The notes under the pieces: model-generated | Database searches by the model: none | What the model was told of the DNA's origin: nothing | What the model saw: only the letters and a program-made list of their open reading frames with translations | Translations under genes and position numbers: made by a program | Shown here: piece after piece, positions 21,243 through 21,848 of the stretch | How positions within the stretch are numbered: the first letter of the stretch is position 1 | Layout of the letters: each line of letters opens with the position of its first letter | From: Allomyces macrogynus ATCC 38327 | Lineage: Eukaryota > Blastocladiomycota > Blastocladiomycetes > Blastocladiales > Blastocladiaceae | DNA: 21,848 bases | Assembly (NCBI GenBank): GCA_000151295.1 | Contig: GG745365.1 | Location: forward strand, 66,811 to 88,658 | Reading direction: 5' to 3'

Positions 21243-21249
21243 TATTTAT
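21243..21249 (+). promoter_or_regulatory. TATA-like box upstream of the small ORF
   Basis: TATTTAT lies about 110 nt before the ATG at 21355, and a TCATTCAGTC initiator-like sequence follows about 25 nt downstream. This is placement by motif only. Confidence 0.35.
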
Positions 21250-21354
21250 CTGACTGGCCCGCGCTCCGTCTCATTCAGTCCTCTGCACTGCGCTTCAACC
21301 TTGACTACATACCATGCTCTGCTCTCGTCCGTGCTCACCTGCCGTCTCAGCTCC

Positions 21355-21639
21355 ATGCCCAATCTCGAGGCAAACCCGGGTATCCTGAACGTCAAGGCTA
21401 AACTGCTTCCAGCGACCGAATTGCTGATGGCCGCGTCCGAGGACAAGAGCAAGTCAGAGCCGGTGGCACGGCCTGCATTGGACAAGGGCGTGCTGTGGTT
21501 CAAGCTTGAGATTGCCGTGCTGACGGTGCAAGCGAAGCGGCCAATGCTGCTGCGCGTGCTCAAGAGGTGTGGCATTGGCCACGACGTGGACGTGCAGACG
21601 TCGTTGGGGAACGAGGCAGGGTCGGTGCCAATGAGTTGA
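21355..21639 (+). CDS. Hypothetical small protein (94 aa)
   Basis: ORF from ATG at 21355 to TGA. I do not recognise the product. It starts MPNLEANPGILNVKAKLLPA, has a Lys/Ser-rich middle (SEDKSKSE) and then a more hydrophobic part (GVLWFKLEIAVLTVQ). No signal peptide or clear membrane helix is seen. Supporting evidence is a TATA-like element about 110 nt upstream and GC-rich third positions. The longer open frame back to 21193 reads across the presumed promoter and is not preferred. It may be one exon of a longer gene or non-coding. Confidence 0.3.
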   Translation: MPNLEANPGILNVKAKLLPATELLMAASEDKSKSEPVARPALDKGVLWFKLEIAVLTVQAKRPMLLRVLKRCGIGHDVDVQTSLGNEAGSVPMS

Positions 21640-21848
21640 CTTGCCACGGTGCAGATCCTTCGACTATATAGACCTCGTTGGAGTGTGTTCACTTCGCGAG
21701 GGCAGACAGGAATTGAGTAGCAGAGGAGGACGTGTGCGTGTCGAGAGTCGAGCCAGGAAGCGATTGTGTGTTGGCATCAAGCCGCGGTGTGGATGATCGG
21801 GGCCCGCCCCGACTTCCAAAGTCCGGTCTCGGGCCCTTTCAAGTGGAT
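21640..21848. other. Right-edge region with a candidate promoter
   Basis: About 200 nt with no coding sequence recognised. A TATA box is noted separately. GGGCCCGCC and CGGGCCC blocks near the end form an imperfect inverted repeat. Confidence 0.35.
21665..21671 (+). promoter_or_regulatory. TATA box of a gene beyond the right edge
   Basis: TATATAG lies 26 nt after the small ORF's stop with no coding sequence following in the window. It could drive a plus-strand gene starting past 21848. Confidence 0.35.

Larger units (their letters stand above)
20382..21354. other. Intergenic region upstream of the cytidylyltransferase
   Basis: Divergent spacing between the minus-strand cytidylyltransferase and the plus-strand small ORF. 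It includes the poly-G run at 20507 and a lower-GC stretch at about 20810-21190. No coding sequence is supported. Confidence 0.45.

Noticed and set aside
21785..21848. Possible tRNA or structured RNA at the right edge
   Set aside because: The GGGCCC blocks pair only imperfectly and no tRNA T-loop sequence or complete cloverleaf is present.

Overview
The window is nuclear DNA of a GC-rich eukaryote, most likely an early-diverging zoosporic fungus (a chytrid- or blastocladiomycete-like lineage). The coding genes are interrupted by short GT-AG introns, mostly 60-160 nt, with donors that favour GTACG. The gene set combines a fungal sphingolipid C9-methyltransferase and an Nhx1-type endosomal Na+/H+ exchanger with traits typical of flagellated organisms: a SAM-domain kinesin-13 of KIF24 type and a class C (GABA-B-like) seven-helix receptor. 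Lineage is inferred from gene content; the species cannot be named.

Layout, left to right. (1) 1-2341, minus: 5' part of a kinesin-13 with an N-terminal SAM domain, running off the left edge. It has one 72-nt intron and one apparent 1-nt insertion at 367. (2) 3145-4437, plus: S-formylglutathione hydrolase, six exons including a 19-nt microexon, 284 aa. (3) 5114-6977, minus: sphingolipid C9-methyltransferase, two exons, 493 aa. (4) 8669-10957, plus: endosomal/vacuolar Na+/H+ exchanger, four exons, 690 aa. (5) 11479-15206, plus: a ten-exon receptor joining a secreted bacterial-type solute-binding domain, a class C 7TM core and a C-terminal PH-like domain. (6) 15207-19199: about 4 kb of lower-GC, gene-poor DNA that looks like a gene graveyard. 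It holds a clear ornithine decarboxylase pseudogene (16610-18089, minus) and weaker relics on the plus strand. (7) 19200-20381, minus: intronless choline-phosphate cytidylyltransferase, 393 aa, with a 16-G run upstream. (8) 21355-21639, plus: an unrecognised 94-codon ORF behind a TATA-like box. A second TATA box near the right edge suggests that another gene starts beyond the window.

The genes do not form an operon or cluster. Loose themes are membrane lipid synthesis (the cytidylyltransferase feeds phosphatidylcholine; the methyltransferase finishes fungal glucosylceramide), endosomal ion balance, formaldehyde detoxification and nutrient or signal sensing. The most unusual item is the solute-binding-protein/7TM/PH receptor. 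The clearest evolutionary event is the decay of ornithine decarboxylase. Exon boundaries were placed by hand from reading frame, family conservation and GT-AG sites; the weaker ones are flagged.
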